Positions 34,050 to 43,085 of a stretch of DNA of 64,000 bases are shown here, in pieces. A model generated the notes under the pieces. The model ran no database searches. It was not told where the DNA came from and saw only the letters and a list, made by a program, of their open reading frames with translations. The translations under genes were made by a program, and so were the position numbers. The stretch is from Pseudoxanthomonas winnipegensis. GTDB taxonomy: Bacteria > Pseudomonadota > Gammaproteobacteria > Xanthomonadales > Xanthomonadaceae. The stretch is from NCBI RefSeq assembly GCF_004283755.1, contig NZ_SHMH01000002.1, positions 496,001 through 560,000 on the forward strand, given 5' to 3'. Every line of letters begins with the position of its first letter. Position 1 is the first letter of the stretch.

Positions 34050-36743
34050 ATGAATTGGTTGAACGAGATGCTGCAGAGCGATCCGGATCCGGCCGAGACC
34101 CAGGAGTGGATCCAGTCGCTCAAGGCGGTCATCGATGCCGAAGGCCCGCTGCGCGCCCACCAGCTGCTGGAGGATCTGGTCGAACTGACCCGCCGCTCCG
34201 GCGCCTACCTGCCGTTCTCGCCCACCACCGAGTACGTCAACACCATCGCCCCCAACCTGGAGGCCAAGAGCCCCGGCGACAGCGCGCTGGAGTGGAAGAT
34301 CCGCTCGATCATCCGCTGGAACGCCATGGCCATGGTCGTGCGCGCCAACCGCAAGCCGGGCGACCTGGGCGGCCACATCGCCTCCTTCGCCTCGGCCGCC
34401 ACGCTCTATGACGTGGGCTTCAACCACTTCTGGCGCGCCCCGTCGGAGAACCACCCCGGCGACCTGCTCTACATCCAGGGCCACAGCGCCCCGGGCATCT
34501 ACGCCCGCGCTTTCCTGGAAGGCCGCATCACCGAGACCCAGCTGGACAACTTCCGCATGGAGTGCGAAGGCAAGGGCATCTCGTCCTATCCGCACCCCTG
34601 GCTGATGCCCGACTTCTGGCAGACCCCGACCGTGTCGATGGGCTTAGGCCCGCTGAGCGCCATCTACCAGGCGCAGTTCATGAAGTACCTCGAGCACCGC
34701 GGCCTGATCGAGAAGTCCGACCGCAAGGTGTGGTGCTTCATCGGTGACGGCGAGAGCGACGAGCCGGAGACCCTGGGCGCCATCGCCCTGGCCGGCCGCG
34801 AGGGCCTGGACAACCTGATCTTCGTGGTCAACTGCAACCTGCAGCGCCTGGACGGCCCGGTGCGCGGCAACGGCAAGATCATCCAGGAGCTGGAAGGCGT
34901 GTTCCGCGGCGGCGGCTGGAACGTGATCAAGCTGCTGTGGGGCTCGTACTGGGATCCGCTCCTGGCCCGCGACACCGACGGCGTGCTGCGCAAGCTGATG
35001 ATGGAAACCGTCGACGGCGAGTACCAGAACTGCAAGGCCTTCGGCGGCGCCTACACGCGCGCCAACTTCTTCGGCAAGTACCCGGAGACCGCCGCCATGG
35101 TCGCCAACCTGTCCGATGACGACATCTGGCGCCTCAACCGCGGCGGCCACGACCCGCACAAGGTCTACGCGGCCTACCACGCGGCGGTGAACACCAAGGG
35201 CATGCCCACCGTGATCCTGGCCAAGACGGTCAAGGGCTATGGCATGGGCAGCGCCGGCGAGTCGCTCAACCCGACCCACCAGACCAAGAAGCTCGACGAC
35301 GACGCGGTGCGCACCTTCCGCGACCGCTTCAACATCCCCTTAAGCGACAAGCAGCTGGCCGAAGCCGAGCAGGTGCCCTTCTACAACCCGGGCCCGGACT
35401 CGCCGGAAGTGCGCTACATGAAGGAGCGTCGCGCCGCGCTGGGCGGCTACCTCCCCGCGCGCCGCCGCAAGGCCGACAAGTCCTTCACCGTGCCGCCGCT
35501 TTCGACCTACGAGCGCCTGCTCAAGGACAGCGGCGAGCGCAAGTACTCCACCACCATGGCCTTCGTGCAGACGCTCAACATCGCCCTGCGCGACAAGGAG
35601 CTGGGCCCGCGCATCGTGCCGATCGTGGCCGACGAGGCACGCACCTTCGGCATGGAGGGCATGTTCCGCCAGATCGGCATCTACGCCCCGTTCGGCCAGA
35701 AGTACAAGCCGGTCGACGCCGACCAGCTGATGTACTACCGCGAGGACCAGTCCGGCCAGGTGCTGCAGCAGGGCATCAGCGAGCCGGGCGCCATCTCGTC
35801 CTGGCTGGCCGCCGGCACCAGCTACTCGGTGTCCAACGTGCCGATGCTGCCGTTCTACATCTACTACTCGATGTTCGGCTTCCAGCGCGTGGGCGACATC
35901 GCCTGGCAGGCCGCCGACATGCGCACCCGCGGCTTCCTGCTGGGCGGCACCGCCGGGCGCACCACGCTCAACGGCGAAGGCCTGCAGCACGAGGACGGCT
36001 TCAGCCTGGTCATCGCCGGCTCCATCCCCAACGTGCGCAGCTATGACGCGACCTTCGGCTACGAGGTCACCGTCATCCTCCAGCACGGCATGAAGTCGAT
36101 GATGGAAGAGCAGAAGGACGAGTACTACTACCTGACCCTGATGAACGAAAACTACACCCACCCGGAAATGCCGGCGGGTGCGGAGGAAGGCATCATCAAG
36201 GGCATGTACCTGCTCACCGACGCCGGCAAGCCGAAGAAGGGCGAGCTGCGCGTGCAGCTGCTGGGCAGCGGCACCATCCTGCGCGAGGCCATCGCCGCGG
36301 CCGAGCTGCTGGACAAGGATTTCGGCGTGACCGCCGACATCTGGTCCTGCCCCAGCTTCAACGAGCTGCGCCGCGACGGCTTCGCCGCCGAGCGCTGGAA
36401 CCGCCTGCATCCGGAAGGCGAACAGCGCAAGCCCTACGTCACCCAGTGCCTGGAAGGCCGCCAGGGCCCGGTCATCGCCGCCACCGATTACGTGCGCGCC
36501 TACAGCGACCAGATCCGCGCCTTCCTGCCCACCACCAACTACACCGTGCTGGGCACCGACGGCTTCGGTCGCAGCGACACCCGCGCCAACCTGCGCCGCT
36601 TCTTCGAGGTGGACCGCTACTACATCGCCCACGCCGCCATCGCGGCTTTGGCGAAGGACGGCAAGATGACCGGGAAAGATGTGGCCCGCGCGATCAAGCA
36701 GTACAAGATCGACGTGGACAAGGTGAATCCGGACGGGGCGTGA
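34050..36743 (+). CDS. aceE: Pyruvate dehydrogenase E1 component, homodimeric type
   Basis: 897 residues. It decarboxylates pyruvate with thiamine diphosphate and passes the acetyl group to the E2 lipoyl domain. The ThDP motif is split over FIGDGESDEPETLGAIALA (GDG) and VVNCNLQRLDGPVRGN (NCN). Other family blocks are HFWRAPSENHPGDLLYIQGHSAPGIYAR, DEARTFGMEGMFRQIGIY and LLGSGTILREA. ATG 34050 was chosen over ATG 34044 because GAGGAG is six bases before it but directly abuts the earlier one. aceF is not next to it; the end of the gene is followed by a terminator and accessory DNA. A decayed copy of its last 250 bases lies at 45229-45480. Confidence 0.96.
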   Translation: MNWLNEMLQSDPDPAETQEWIQSLKAVIDAEGPLRAHQLLEDLVELTRRSGAYLPFSPTTEYVNTIAPNLEAKSPGDSALEWKIRSIIRWNAMAMVVRANRKPGDLGGHIASFASAATLYDVGFNHFWRAPSENHPGDLLYIQGHSAPGIYARAFLEGRITETQLDNFRMECEGKGISSYPHPWLMPDFWQTPTVSMGLGPLSAIYQAQFMKYLEHRGLIEKSDRKVWCFIGDGESDEPETLGAIALAGREGLDNLIFVVNCNLQRLDGPVRGNGKIIQELEGVFRGGGWNVIKLLWGSYWDPLLARDTDGVLRKLMMETVDGEYQNCKAFGGAYTRANFFGKYPETAAMVANLSDDDIWRLNRGGHDPHKVYAAYHAAVNTKGMPTVILAKTVKGYGMGSAGESLNPTHQTKKLDDDAVRTFRDRFNIPLSDKQLAEAEQVPFYNPGPDSPEVRYMKERRAALGGYLPARRRKADKSFTVPPLSTYERLLKDSGERKYSTTMAFVQTLNIALRDKELGPRIVPIVADEARTFGMEGMFRQIGIYAPFGQKYKPVDADQLMYYREDQSGQVLQQGISEPGAISSWLAAGTSYSVSNVPMLPFYIYYSMFGFQRVGDIAWQAADMRTRGFLLGGTAGRTTLNGEGLQHEDGFSLVIAGSIPNVRSYDATFGYEVTVILQHGMKSMMEEQKDEYYYLTLMNENYTHPEMPAGAEEGIIKGMYLLTDAGKPKKGELRVQLLGSGTILREAIAAAELLDKDFGVTADIWSCPSFNELRRDGFAAERWNRLHPEGEQRKPYVTQCLEGRQGPVIAATDYVRAYSDQIRAFLPTTNYTVLGTDGFGRSDTRANLRRFFEVDRYYIAHAAIAALAKDGKMTGKDVARAIKQYKIDVDKVNPDGA

Positions 36744-36768
36744 TGCCGCGTTGAGGTGAAGTAAAAGG

Positions 36769-36795
36769 AAGCGGCCTTCGGGCCGCTTTCTATTT
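36769..36795 (+). terminator. Terminator after aceE (probably bidirectional)
   Basis: AAGCGGCC, loop TTCG, GGCCGCTT, then TCTATTT. It lies 26 bases after the aceE stop. The A-rich upstream side (AAAAGG) makes it usable on the minus strand, where it would end the Fic gene, whose stop codon lies within the hairpin's tail. Confidence 0.8.
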
Positions 36796-38166
36796 GGAGC
36801 CGGCGTGCAAAGCCTGCCAGCTGCGGAACTGCGAGGGCCTGATCCGGTAGCGCGCGATGTTGCCTTCGTGCAGCTGGTTCAGTTCGTTGATGGTCAATGC
36901 GAGGACATCGTCGATGTCTTCCGCGTCGACCAGCGCCTCCACGCGTGCACGGATGCGGCCGACATCAGTGCGGCGAACACCGCCATCGATGAGCTCGGCA
37001 ATCAGGGTGCGCACCACCTCGCGGTGCTTCAGCCGCAGTGGGTCCGGCGCCGGCAATGCATCGCGCAGCACCGTGTAGCGCTGGCAGGAGCGCTCGTAAG
37101 CCCAGACGAAGACATCGCGCAGCAGTGCCACCTCATTGAGCTCGTACACGCCGAGCGTCCCATCCAGGTACAGCGACTCTGGGACATCGACGAAGGACAG
37201 CGGGGCCAGATTGCCGCGGATCAAGGGGATGTTGGCGGCAAGCCGGGAGGTGCGCTTGTGCACGTCATCGAAGGGTTGCAGATACGGAAGCTGCACCATC
37301 ACAAAGAACGCCTGCTCGAATGGATCGGCGATGGCAGCGGCCTTGGCGAGGAGCGTGTCGAAGTGCTCTTCGATCAACTGCGGCACCGACAGCGGCACAT
37401 AGACCGATCCGGAGATGGCGACCTCGGTCTGCCGGAGCCGTCCGCCGGCCACGGGATCGGGCAGCAGGTTCTCGGACAGCAGCGCGTGCAGGTTCTGCAG
37501 GGTGTACCGGTTAAAGCCGATCTCCTGTGCCTGCTCGACCAGCATCTCGATCGCCGCCTTGTGGTTGAGGATCATCTGCGCTTCCAGCTGATCCTTGCCG
37601 GTGGCCGCCAGGCCGAACTGAATCAGGTTCTGCGTATCCAGCCGACTGTAGGTATTGCCTTCCAGTCGGCTGGAGGACCAGGACAGGTCTATCAGCAATC
37701 GGTCGAAGATCTGCCTGGCATAGGTGCCGGCAGGCCGGTCTTCGACCGGCGAGCGCCCCATCTGGTGCAGATGCCTGCGGATCTGGGGCGTCAGGTAGGC
37801 CGTCCGATTGGGCTGGTACTGCGACAGGAAATCGGCTTGGTACCCCACCGGCGTGCGTTGGGTCAGGGGGCGGTGTACTAGGGTGCGTACGCTTGCCGCT
37901 TCGGAAGTCAGAGGGATTCCGAAATCGTCGGGTTTCGCCGGCGGGGATGCGGGGGTGATCCTCGCAATGACGTGGTAGCGGCGCGCCCGCCCAGCCCCGC
38001 TCGCGCGCAACTGCCCGTGTTTCACCAGTGAAGCCGCAAGGCGTTGGAGGTTGCGACGTGGTGTGGCCGGGAACTGCGCTTCCAAAGCCTCCATGCCCAG
38101 CCCTTCAGGACTGGAGGCGATCAGCTCGACCAGCCTGTCTGGATTCAGCGAGGGCTTTCGCGCCAT
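36790..38166 (-). CDS. Fic-domain protein with altered active site
   Basis: 458 residues. Residues 1-70 look like a winged helix (NLQRLAASLVKHGQLRASGAGRARRYHVI). The Fic core (about 140-340) has the inhibitory-helix signature SSSRLEGN (164-171, S/TxxxEG/N). At the place of the catalytic HPFxxGNGRxxR it has QPFDDVHKRTSR (297-308): the His is Gln and the GNG loop is VHK, while both Arg remain. The surrounding text LAANIPLIRGNLAPLSFVDVP is typical of a conserved subfamily of such proteins. AMP transfer by the usual mechanism is therefore doubtful. Four phased GGCGC repeats lie just upstream. Confidence 0.85.
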   Translation of the reverse strand: MARKPSLNPDRLVELIASSPEGLGMEALEAQFPATPRRNLQRLAASLVKHGQLRASGAGRARRYHVIARITPASPPAKPDDFGIPLTSEAASVRTLVHRPLTQRTPVGYQADFLSQYQPNRTAYLTPQIRRHLHQMGRSPVEDRPAGTYARQIFDRLLIDLSWSSSRLEGNTYSRLDTQNLIQFGLAATGKDQLEAQMILNHKAAIEMLVEQAQEIGFNRYTLQNLHALLSENLLPDPVAGGRLRQTEVAISGSVYVPLSVPQLIEEHFDTLLAKAAAIADPFEQAFFVMVQLPYLQPFDDVHKRTSRLAANIPLIRGNLAPLSFVDVPESLYLDGTLGVYELNEVALLRDVFVWAYERSCQRYTVLRDALPAPDPLRLKHREVVRTLIAELIDGGVRRTDVGRIRARVEALVDAEDIDDVLALTINELNQLHEGNIARYRIRPSQFRSWQALHAGSK

Positions 38167-38187
38167 AGGAGCGCCTCAGCGTGGTTG

Positions 38188-38260
38188 ATTCCGGCGCATT
38201 TATACTAAATTCCGGCGCGAAAACCACAATTGCGGCGCGATTTCTCGGGAATTGTGGCGC
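38188..38260. repeat. Four helix-phased ATTnYGGCGC repeats upstream of the Fic gene
   Basis: ATTCCGGCGC at 38188 and 38209, ATTGCGGCGC at 38229 and ATTGTGGCGC at 38251, all in the same direction and 20-22 bases apart, so every copy faces the same side of the helix. Each is followed by an A/T-rich tail (ATTTA, GAAAA, GATTT, ATTTC). They occupy the region from 22 to 94 bases upstream of the Fic start codon and look like a multimeric binding site. Confidence 0.8.
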
Positions 38261-38371
38261 ATTTCCTCCCGCACCTGGGTGCAGGCCTTCGCTGTTGCTG
38301 CCGTCAAGCTGCTCCAACATGATTCCTGGCGCGTTGCGACGTACTGAGCATTAAACCGGCGCCTGCGGGCA

Positions 38372-38857
38372 TCAATGCGCGACCTGTTTCCCGCGGCGAT
38401 ACAGCGCCAGCAGTTGCAGCGGAACGCCAATCACCAGTGCAAGCAACAGCGCACCGAGCACGCCAAGCAGCAAGGGCGCCTTGGGGTCCTGCGCCAGCGG
38501 GTGGCTGACGGGGAGGCGTCGCAGGGTTTCCGAGACGGTGGGCACCATGAGCAGGAACACGCTCAGGCTGAGTGCGATGGTCTGCACATAGGTCCACAAC
38601 CGCGCGGCGGGGCGGGCGAGGGCGATGCCGTAGCCCACCAGCAAGGTCGCCAGGGTCACGGTCGCGGCGAGCTTGCTGACCGGCTGGTGCGCGATGGGGT
38701 ACACCGTCAGCACGCCCAGCAGCATGAACCAGAAATAGGCCCGGCCCGCCTTGCTGGCCGGCGTGATGCGGCCGTGCTTCGCGAGCATGTAAGCGGCCAG
38801 GGGGATGGCGGGCAGGCTGCCGAGCGTGTGCAGCCAGCCAATCGGGGAGATGGCCAT
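38372..38857 (-). CDS. Hypothetical membrane protein, four helices
   Basis: 161 residues with four hydrophobic stretches (WLHTLGSLPAIPLAAYML, AYFWFMLLGVLTVYPIA, AATVTLATLLVGYGIAL with WTYVQTIALSLSVFLLM, and LLLGVLGALLLALVIGVPLQLLALY). No enzymatic motif. AGGA lies 9 bases before ATG 38857. It may be a small conserved integral membrane protein, but the family is not recognised. No neighbour suggests a role. Confidence 0.7.
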   Translation of the reverse strand: MAISPIGWLHTLGSLPAIPLAAYMLAKHGRITPASKAGRAYFWFMLLGVLTVYPIAHQPVSKLAATVTLATLLVGYGIALARPAARLWTYVQTIALSLSVFLLMVPTVSETLRRLPVSHPLAQDPKAPLLLGVLGALLLALVIGVPLQLLALYRRGKQVAH

Positions 38858-39015
38858 CGAGGCGGTTCCTTGTGGGTGAGAAAGATTGAATCGCGTGGTC
38901 GGGGGTAGGACGCCTCAAGCGCCTGCGTATTCCATCTGCCCGTGGAGACGCTTCTCAGAGCAGCCCGGGAAGGGCGTCCCGCGTTCACCCCAGAGGTGCG
39001 CGGCCGAACACGGTC

Positions 39016-40460
39016 TCACGGGCCTTCCCGCACGACGCGGGCGCCCTTGGTAGCGCGGTGCTGCCGCGGCCAGCTCAGGGCCGCGGCGATCGCCAGCGAA
39101 GCGGCGATGAGCAGCGATGCGAAGGCGAACCCGTCGGCGACCACGTTTGCGCCCGCACCGTCACGCACCATCGAGAAGAACACGCCGCCCACCAGGGCGA
39201 CCGACAGCGCCGCGCTGATCTGCAGCACCGCGCTGACCACGCCGGCCGCCAGCCCCGCCCATCGCGCCTCCACCTGGTCCACGTTGAGCCGCACCAGCGC
39301 CGGGTGCGCGATCCCTTGCCCAATGCCGATCAGCGCCAGGGGAAGGGGCAGCCACGCGGGCGCGGCGCACGCCGCCAGCACGGCCGCGACCGTCAGCCCT
39401 GCCGCTTCCAGACCCATGGCGAAGGCGGCCGTGCGCGCATGCAGCCGCCGCGCAACGCGTGGACCACTCAGTGCGCCCAGCAGCAGCCCCAGCCCCACCG
39501 GCAGAATCGCAATGCCCGCAGCCAAGGGCCCGTGGTGCAGCCCCGCCTGCTGGTACACCGCAAAAATCAGGAAGAACGCCGCCAGCGCATAGAAGAACAG
39601 CGTCGCCAGCAGCGTGCGGCGAAGCGCCCGCGACGAGAGCGCCGCCGGAGAGACCAGCGGTGAGGCGCCAGAGCGCTCCCGGCCCTTCTGGTGCTGCCAG
39701 AAGACGAACAGCAGCAGCGGCGCCAGCGCCAGCACGCCCAGGCTCCACACCGGCCAACCGCGCTCGCGTCCCTCGATCAGCGGCACCACCAGCGCCAGCA
39801 GCCCCAACGCCAGCAGCGCCGCGCCGGCCATGTCCAGGCGATCGGGGTTCACCGCCTTGCGCTCGGGCAGCAGCACGAGCGCCGCGGGCATCGCGACCGC
39901 GATGACCGGCAGGTTGACCAGGAAGACGCTCTGCCAGCCAAGGCCCCACGGGCTGGCCGCCACCAGCAGCCCGCCCAGCAGTTGGCCGGCGGCCGAGGCA
40001 AGCCCGAACGTCGCCCCGTACCAGCTGAGCGCGCGGTTCTTCTCGCTCGCCTGGAACAGCGCATGGATGAAGGCCAGCGACTGCGGCGCCATCACCGCGG
40101 CCGAGATGCCTTGCAGCAGCCTGCCCGCCACCAGCACCTCGGCCGAGGGCGCAAAGCCGCACAGCGCGGAGGCCACGCCAAAGCCGGCCATGCCCGCCAG
40201 GAACGTGCGCTTGCGACCCAGATGTCGCCCAGCCGCCCGCCCAGTACCAGCGTGACCGCATAGGCCGTGGCGTACACCGACACCACCAGCTGCGACACGC
40301 CCGGCGCGGCCCGTAGGTCCTCGCGAATGGCCGGCAACGCCACATTGACGATGAAGAAATCCAGCGGCGGCAGCAGCGTCCCGGCCAGCAGCACGACCAG
40401 GGCGATCCAGCGACGCGCCTCGGGGCGCGCCACGTTTGCGTCGGTGATGGATGAGTTCAT
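39016..40460 (-). pseudogene. MFS drug-efflux transporter (DHA2-like) broken by a single-base deletion
   Basis: The N-terminal part starts at ATG 40460 (MNSSITDANVARPEARRW, helix PPLDFFIVNVALPAIREDL) and reads LVLGGRLGDIW, then goes out of frame. The rest continues in the next frame from GRKRTFLAGMAGFGVASALCGFAPS to the end, giving 14-helix MFS topology overall. Adding one base within the CCC run at 40217-40219 (plus strand) would restore the motif GGRLGDIWGRKR. This is either a recent loss-of-function or a sequencing error. The SDR gene lies just upstream on the same strand, with LysR divergent. Confidence 0.85.
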
Positions 40461-40500
40461 GGGCTAGGCCTTGTCTTGCGCGCCAGGGCGAAGGCCCGCC

Positions 40501-41247
40501 TCAGCGCATGCCACCGGAGGCGATGAGGCATTCGCCGGTCACCCAGCCCGCCTCGTCGGAGGCCAGGAACGCGACGATCGACGCCACGTCCTTGACCTGG
40601 CCGATGCGACCAAGCGGCGTCTGCGCCTGATTCCACGCATGGAACTCGGAACCCATGACCCCCGCGGCGTGGGTGCCGTCGGTCTCGATCAGCCCCGGGT
40701 TGACCGCATTGACGCGGATCCCGCGCGGGCCCAGCTCGCGCGACAGCACGCCGGTGATCGCATCGAGCGCGCCCTTGGTGCCGCTGTAGATCGCGCTTTC
40801 GGCCGGCAGCACGCGCGTGACGAACGAGCTGATGTTGACGATGCTCGCGGCCTCGCTGAGAAACGGCACCGCGGCACCGGTGACCAGCAGCGGCCCAAGC
40901 ACATTGAGGTCGAACTGCTGGCGATACAGCGCTTCGCTGCTGTCCTCGATCCTGGCGAACCGATAGACGCCCGAGTTGTTCACCAGCACATCCAGCCGAC
41001 CGAAGTGGTCGAGCGTCGCCTTGACCAGCGCCTCGACCTCGGCCTGCTGGCGCACATCGGCCTGCACCGCCACCGCGCGCCCACCCGCGGCCTCGATGTC
41101 GGCGACGACCTGCTGCGCGCCATGCCGGTCGGTGGCGTAGTTGACGACGACCTGCGCGCCGTCAGCGGCCAACCGGCGCGCGATGCCCGCGCCGACGCCT
41201 TTCGAAGCGCCCGTCACCAGGGCGGCCTTGCCGTTCAATCTGCGCAT
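40501..41247 (-). CDS. Short-chain dehydrogenase/reductase
   Basis: 248 residues from ATG 41247. It has the cofactor motif LVTGASKGVGAGIAR (TGxxxGxG), the stabilising LDVLVNNSGVY (NNAG variant), the catalytic Ser in IVNISSFV, and IYSGTKGALDA (YxxxK), with the full SDR ending GECLIASGGMR. NAD(P)-dependent oxidation or reduction of an unknown carbonyl/alcohol. It appears to be first in an operon with the MFS gene 40 bases downstream, under the divergent LysR regulator. A paralog lies at 54183-54929. Confidence 0.9.
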   Translation of the reverse strand: MRRLNGKAALVTGASKGVGAGIARRLAADGAQVVVNYATDRHGAQQVVADIEAAGGRAVAVQADVRQQAEVEALVKATLDHFGRLDVLVNNSGVYRFARIEDSSEALYRQQFDLNVLGPLLVTGAAVPFLSEAASIVNISSFVTRVLPAESAIYSGTKGALDAITGVLSRELGPRGIRVNAVNPGLIETDGTHAAGVMGSEFHAWNQAQTPLGRIGQVKDVASIVAFLASDEAGWVTGECLIASGGMR

Positions 41248-41465
41248 GTTCTCTGACTCCAATGGGATCGCCGGGATCGGCGCGCGCGGCCCATGCAGGC
41301 TGCGCGTCCCTGCCGGGCGGCGCAGGCGCACCAGGCGCCGCGCCGCGTCCACCGACCCGGCGCACAGCAGGCGCGATGCAGGGGCGGGCATCGTGCGATG
41401 AACAACATTGTTTGTGCACTGCCATTCCTGCATATTCTGCGTACAGATTTGAACGGCTGAAGGCG

Positions 41466-42329
41466 ATGGAATGGAGCGATGTCAGGATCCTGCTGGCGGT
41501 CGCGCGCGCGGGCTCGCTGGGTGAGGCGGCCCGCCGCCTCGGCGTGAGCCACCCCACGGTGGGCCGGCGGATCAAAGCGCTGGAAGACGAAGCCGAGCAG
41601 CCGCTCTTCCGCCGCACCCGCGAGGGCCTGGTGCTCACCGATGCGGGCGACCGCGTGCTGTCGCTGGCCGAGTCCATGGAGAACGCCGCGCTCTGCATGG
41701 AGCGCCGCCTGGCGGGCAACCACGACCGGCTCGAAGGCCTGCTGCGGATCTCGTCAGCGGACTGGTTCGCCGCCTTCGTGCTGGCGCCGGTCTTCGTGGA
41801 GCTGGGGCGGCTGCACCCGGCCGTGGTGCCCGAAGTCATCGCCAGCTACCGCCTGCTGGATCTCACCCGGCGCGAGGCCGACGTGGCCTTCCGCCTGGTC
41901 CCCTTCAGCGAGCCCGACCTCGTCCAGCGCCGCCTGATGACCCTGCACTACGGCCTGTACGCCACGGCGCAGACGGCCGCGGCGGCGCAAGCCGACCCCG
42001 CCTCCGTCGGCCTGATCCTGATGAACACCGCGCAGAGCCATTTCCCGGACGTGGCCTGGCTGATCGAGCGCTTCCCCGAGGCGCCGCGCGTCTTCACCAG
42101 CACCAGCCGCAGCGTGCAGGCGCAGATGTGCCTGCGCGGGCGGGGCCTGGCCGTGCTGCCGCGCCCGCTGGGCGATGCAACGGCGGGCCTGCAGCGCATC
42201 GAAACGCGCGGCACCCCGCCCACCCGCGACATCTGGGTCGGCTATCACCAGGACCTCAGGCACATGGACCGGCTGCGGGCCATGCTCGAGATCACGGACA
42301 GGCTGTTGGGCGGCGAGCCGCCCGGCTAG
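41466..42329 (+). CDS. LysR-family regulator, divergent from the SDR-MFS unit
   Basis: 287 residues. Helix-turn-helix near the N-terminus: ILLAVARAGSLGEAARRLGVSHPTVGRRIKALEDEAEQPLF. The effector domain contains GLLRISSADWF (start of the substrate-binding region) and MCLRGRGLAVLPRPLGD (hinge return). ATG 41466 places the DNA-binding domain at the N-terminus. It lies 219 bases from the SDR gene, so it likely controls that unit; the inducer is unknown. Confidence 0.9.
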   Translation: MEWSDVRILLAVARAGSLGEAARRLGVSHPTVGRRIKALEDEAEQPLFRRTREGLVLTDAGDRVLSLAESMENAALCMERRLAGNHDRLEGLLRISSADWFAAFVLAPVFVELGRLHPAVVPEVIASYRLLDLTRREADVAFRLVPFSEPDLVQRRLMTLHYGLYATAQTAAAAQADPASVGLILMNTAQSHFPDVAWLIERFPEAPRVFTSTSRSVQAQMCLRGRGLAVLPRPLGDATAGLQRIETRGTPPTRDIWVGYHQDLRHMDRLRAMLEITDRLLGGEPPG

Positions 42330-42397
42330 CGGCCTATTCCGCGCTGAAGGGCGTCGTGCGCGGATGCGCGCTTCAGTGGTGCGCCAGCGCCCGGGGC

Positions 42398-42736
42398 TTA
42401 CTTGGAGGTCTTGCCCGTCGAGCGTGCGCCTGCGCGCTTGGCGACTTTCTTGGTCGTTTTCCTGGTCGCCTTCTTCGCGGTCCTCTTCGCCGTCTTCTTG
42501 ACTGTCTTCTTGGCGGTCTTCTTTGCGGCTTTCTTCGCAGTCTTCTTGGTCGCCTTCTTGGTGGTCTTCTTCGCGACCGCCATGTTGTCGACCAGGTTGG
42601 GGTAGGGCCGCCCGGCCTTCTTCGCCAGGGACTTGGCCTCGGCTTTCTGGCCGCTGGAGAGCGTCTTGCTGGCCGACTTCTTGGCCGGGTTGGCCTTCTT
42701 CCAGGGGGCTTTCTTGGCTTGCTTGGTCGTCGCCAT
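42398..42736 (-). CDS. Lys/Ala-rich histone H1-like protein
   Basis: 112 residues from ATG 42736. The N-terminal 50 residues (APWKKANPAKKSASKTLSSGQKAEAKSLAKKAGRPYPNLVDNM) form a short module seen in small bacterial proteins of unknown function. The remaining part consists of repeated KKTAKK/KKATKK units, resembling eukaryotic H1 tails or AlgP-like DNA-binding tails. Very high charge suggests DNA or RNA binding. It follows the next gene upstream with a one-base gap, so they form an operon. Confidence 0.8.
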   Translation of the reverse strand: MATTKQAKKAPWKKANPAKKSASKTLSSGQKAEAKSLAKKAGRPYPNLVDNMAVAKKTTKKATKKTAKKAAKKTAKKTVKKTAKRTAKKATRKTTKKVAKRAGARSTGKTSK

Positions 42737-42737
42737 G

Positions 42738-43085
42738 TCAGGTCGCCTCCGCCTTGCGCATGCGCTGCTCGATCCGCTCGGCCCAGCGCTGGCCCGCATC
42801 GCCACCCCACAGCAGCCAGGCGATATAGCCGGCGGAGGGGTGCGTGCGGTCGGCCCAGCCCTTGCCCTGCTTGTCCACGCCGTGACGCGCGAAGTAGGAG
42901 GTCATGCGGCGCACCGTCGCCGGGGACAGCGTGGTCTGCGCCGCCAGGTCGCGCGCCCGCGCGACCCCCACCGCCGTGCCGCCCCGGCCATGCGCCTCCC
43001 GCAGCTTGAGGCCCCGGCTCGCCGCCTGCGCGGCGCCCTTGGGCGGAGTGAAGTCAATCGCGTCGTAGCGGGTCGATCGGGCCAC
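42738..43085 (-). CDS. Phage-like small protein (VRRM..FARHGVDKQGKGW type)
   Basis: 115 residues. The text VARARDLAAQTTLSPATVRRMTSYFARHGVDKQGKGW and PSAGYIAWLLWGGDAGQRWAERI is shared with short proteins found in phages and in bacterial genomes near phage genes; there it may bind DNA or protein. The second part is a helix with conserved Trp residues. First gene of the two-gene unit with the H1-like protein. Function is not known to me. Confidence 0.7.
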   Translation of the reverse strand: MARSTRYDAIDFTPPKGAAQAASRGLKLREAHGRGGTAVGVARARDLAAQTTLSPATVRRMTSYFARHGVDKQGKGWADRTHPSAGYIAWLLWGGDAGQRWAERIEQRMRKAEAT

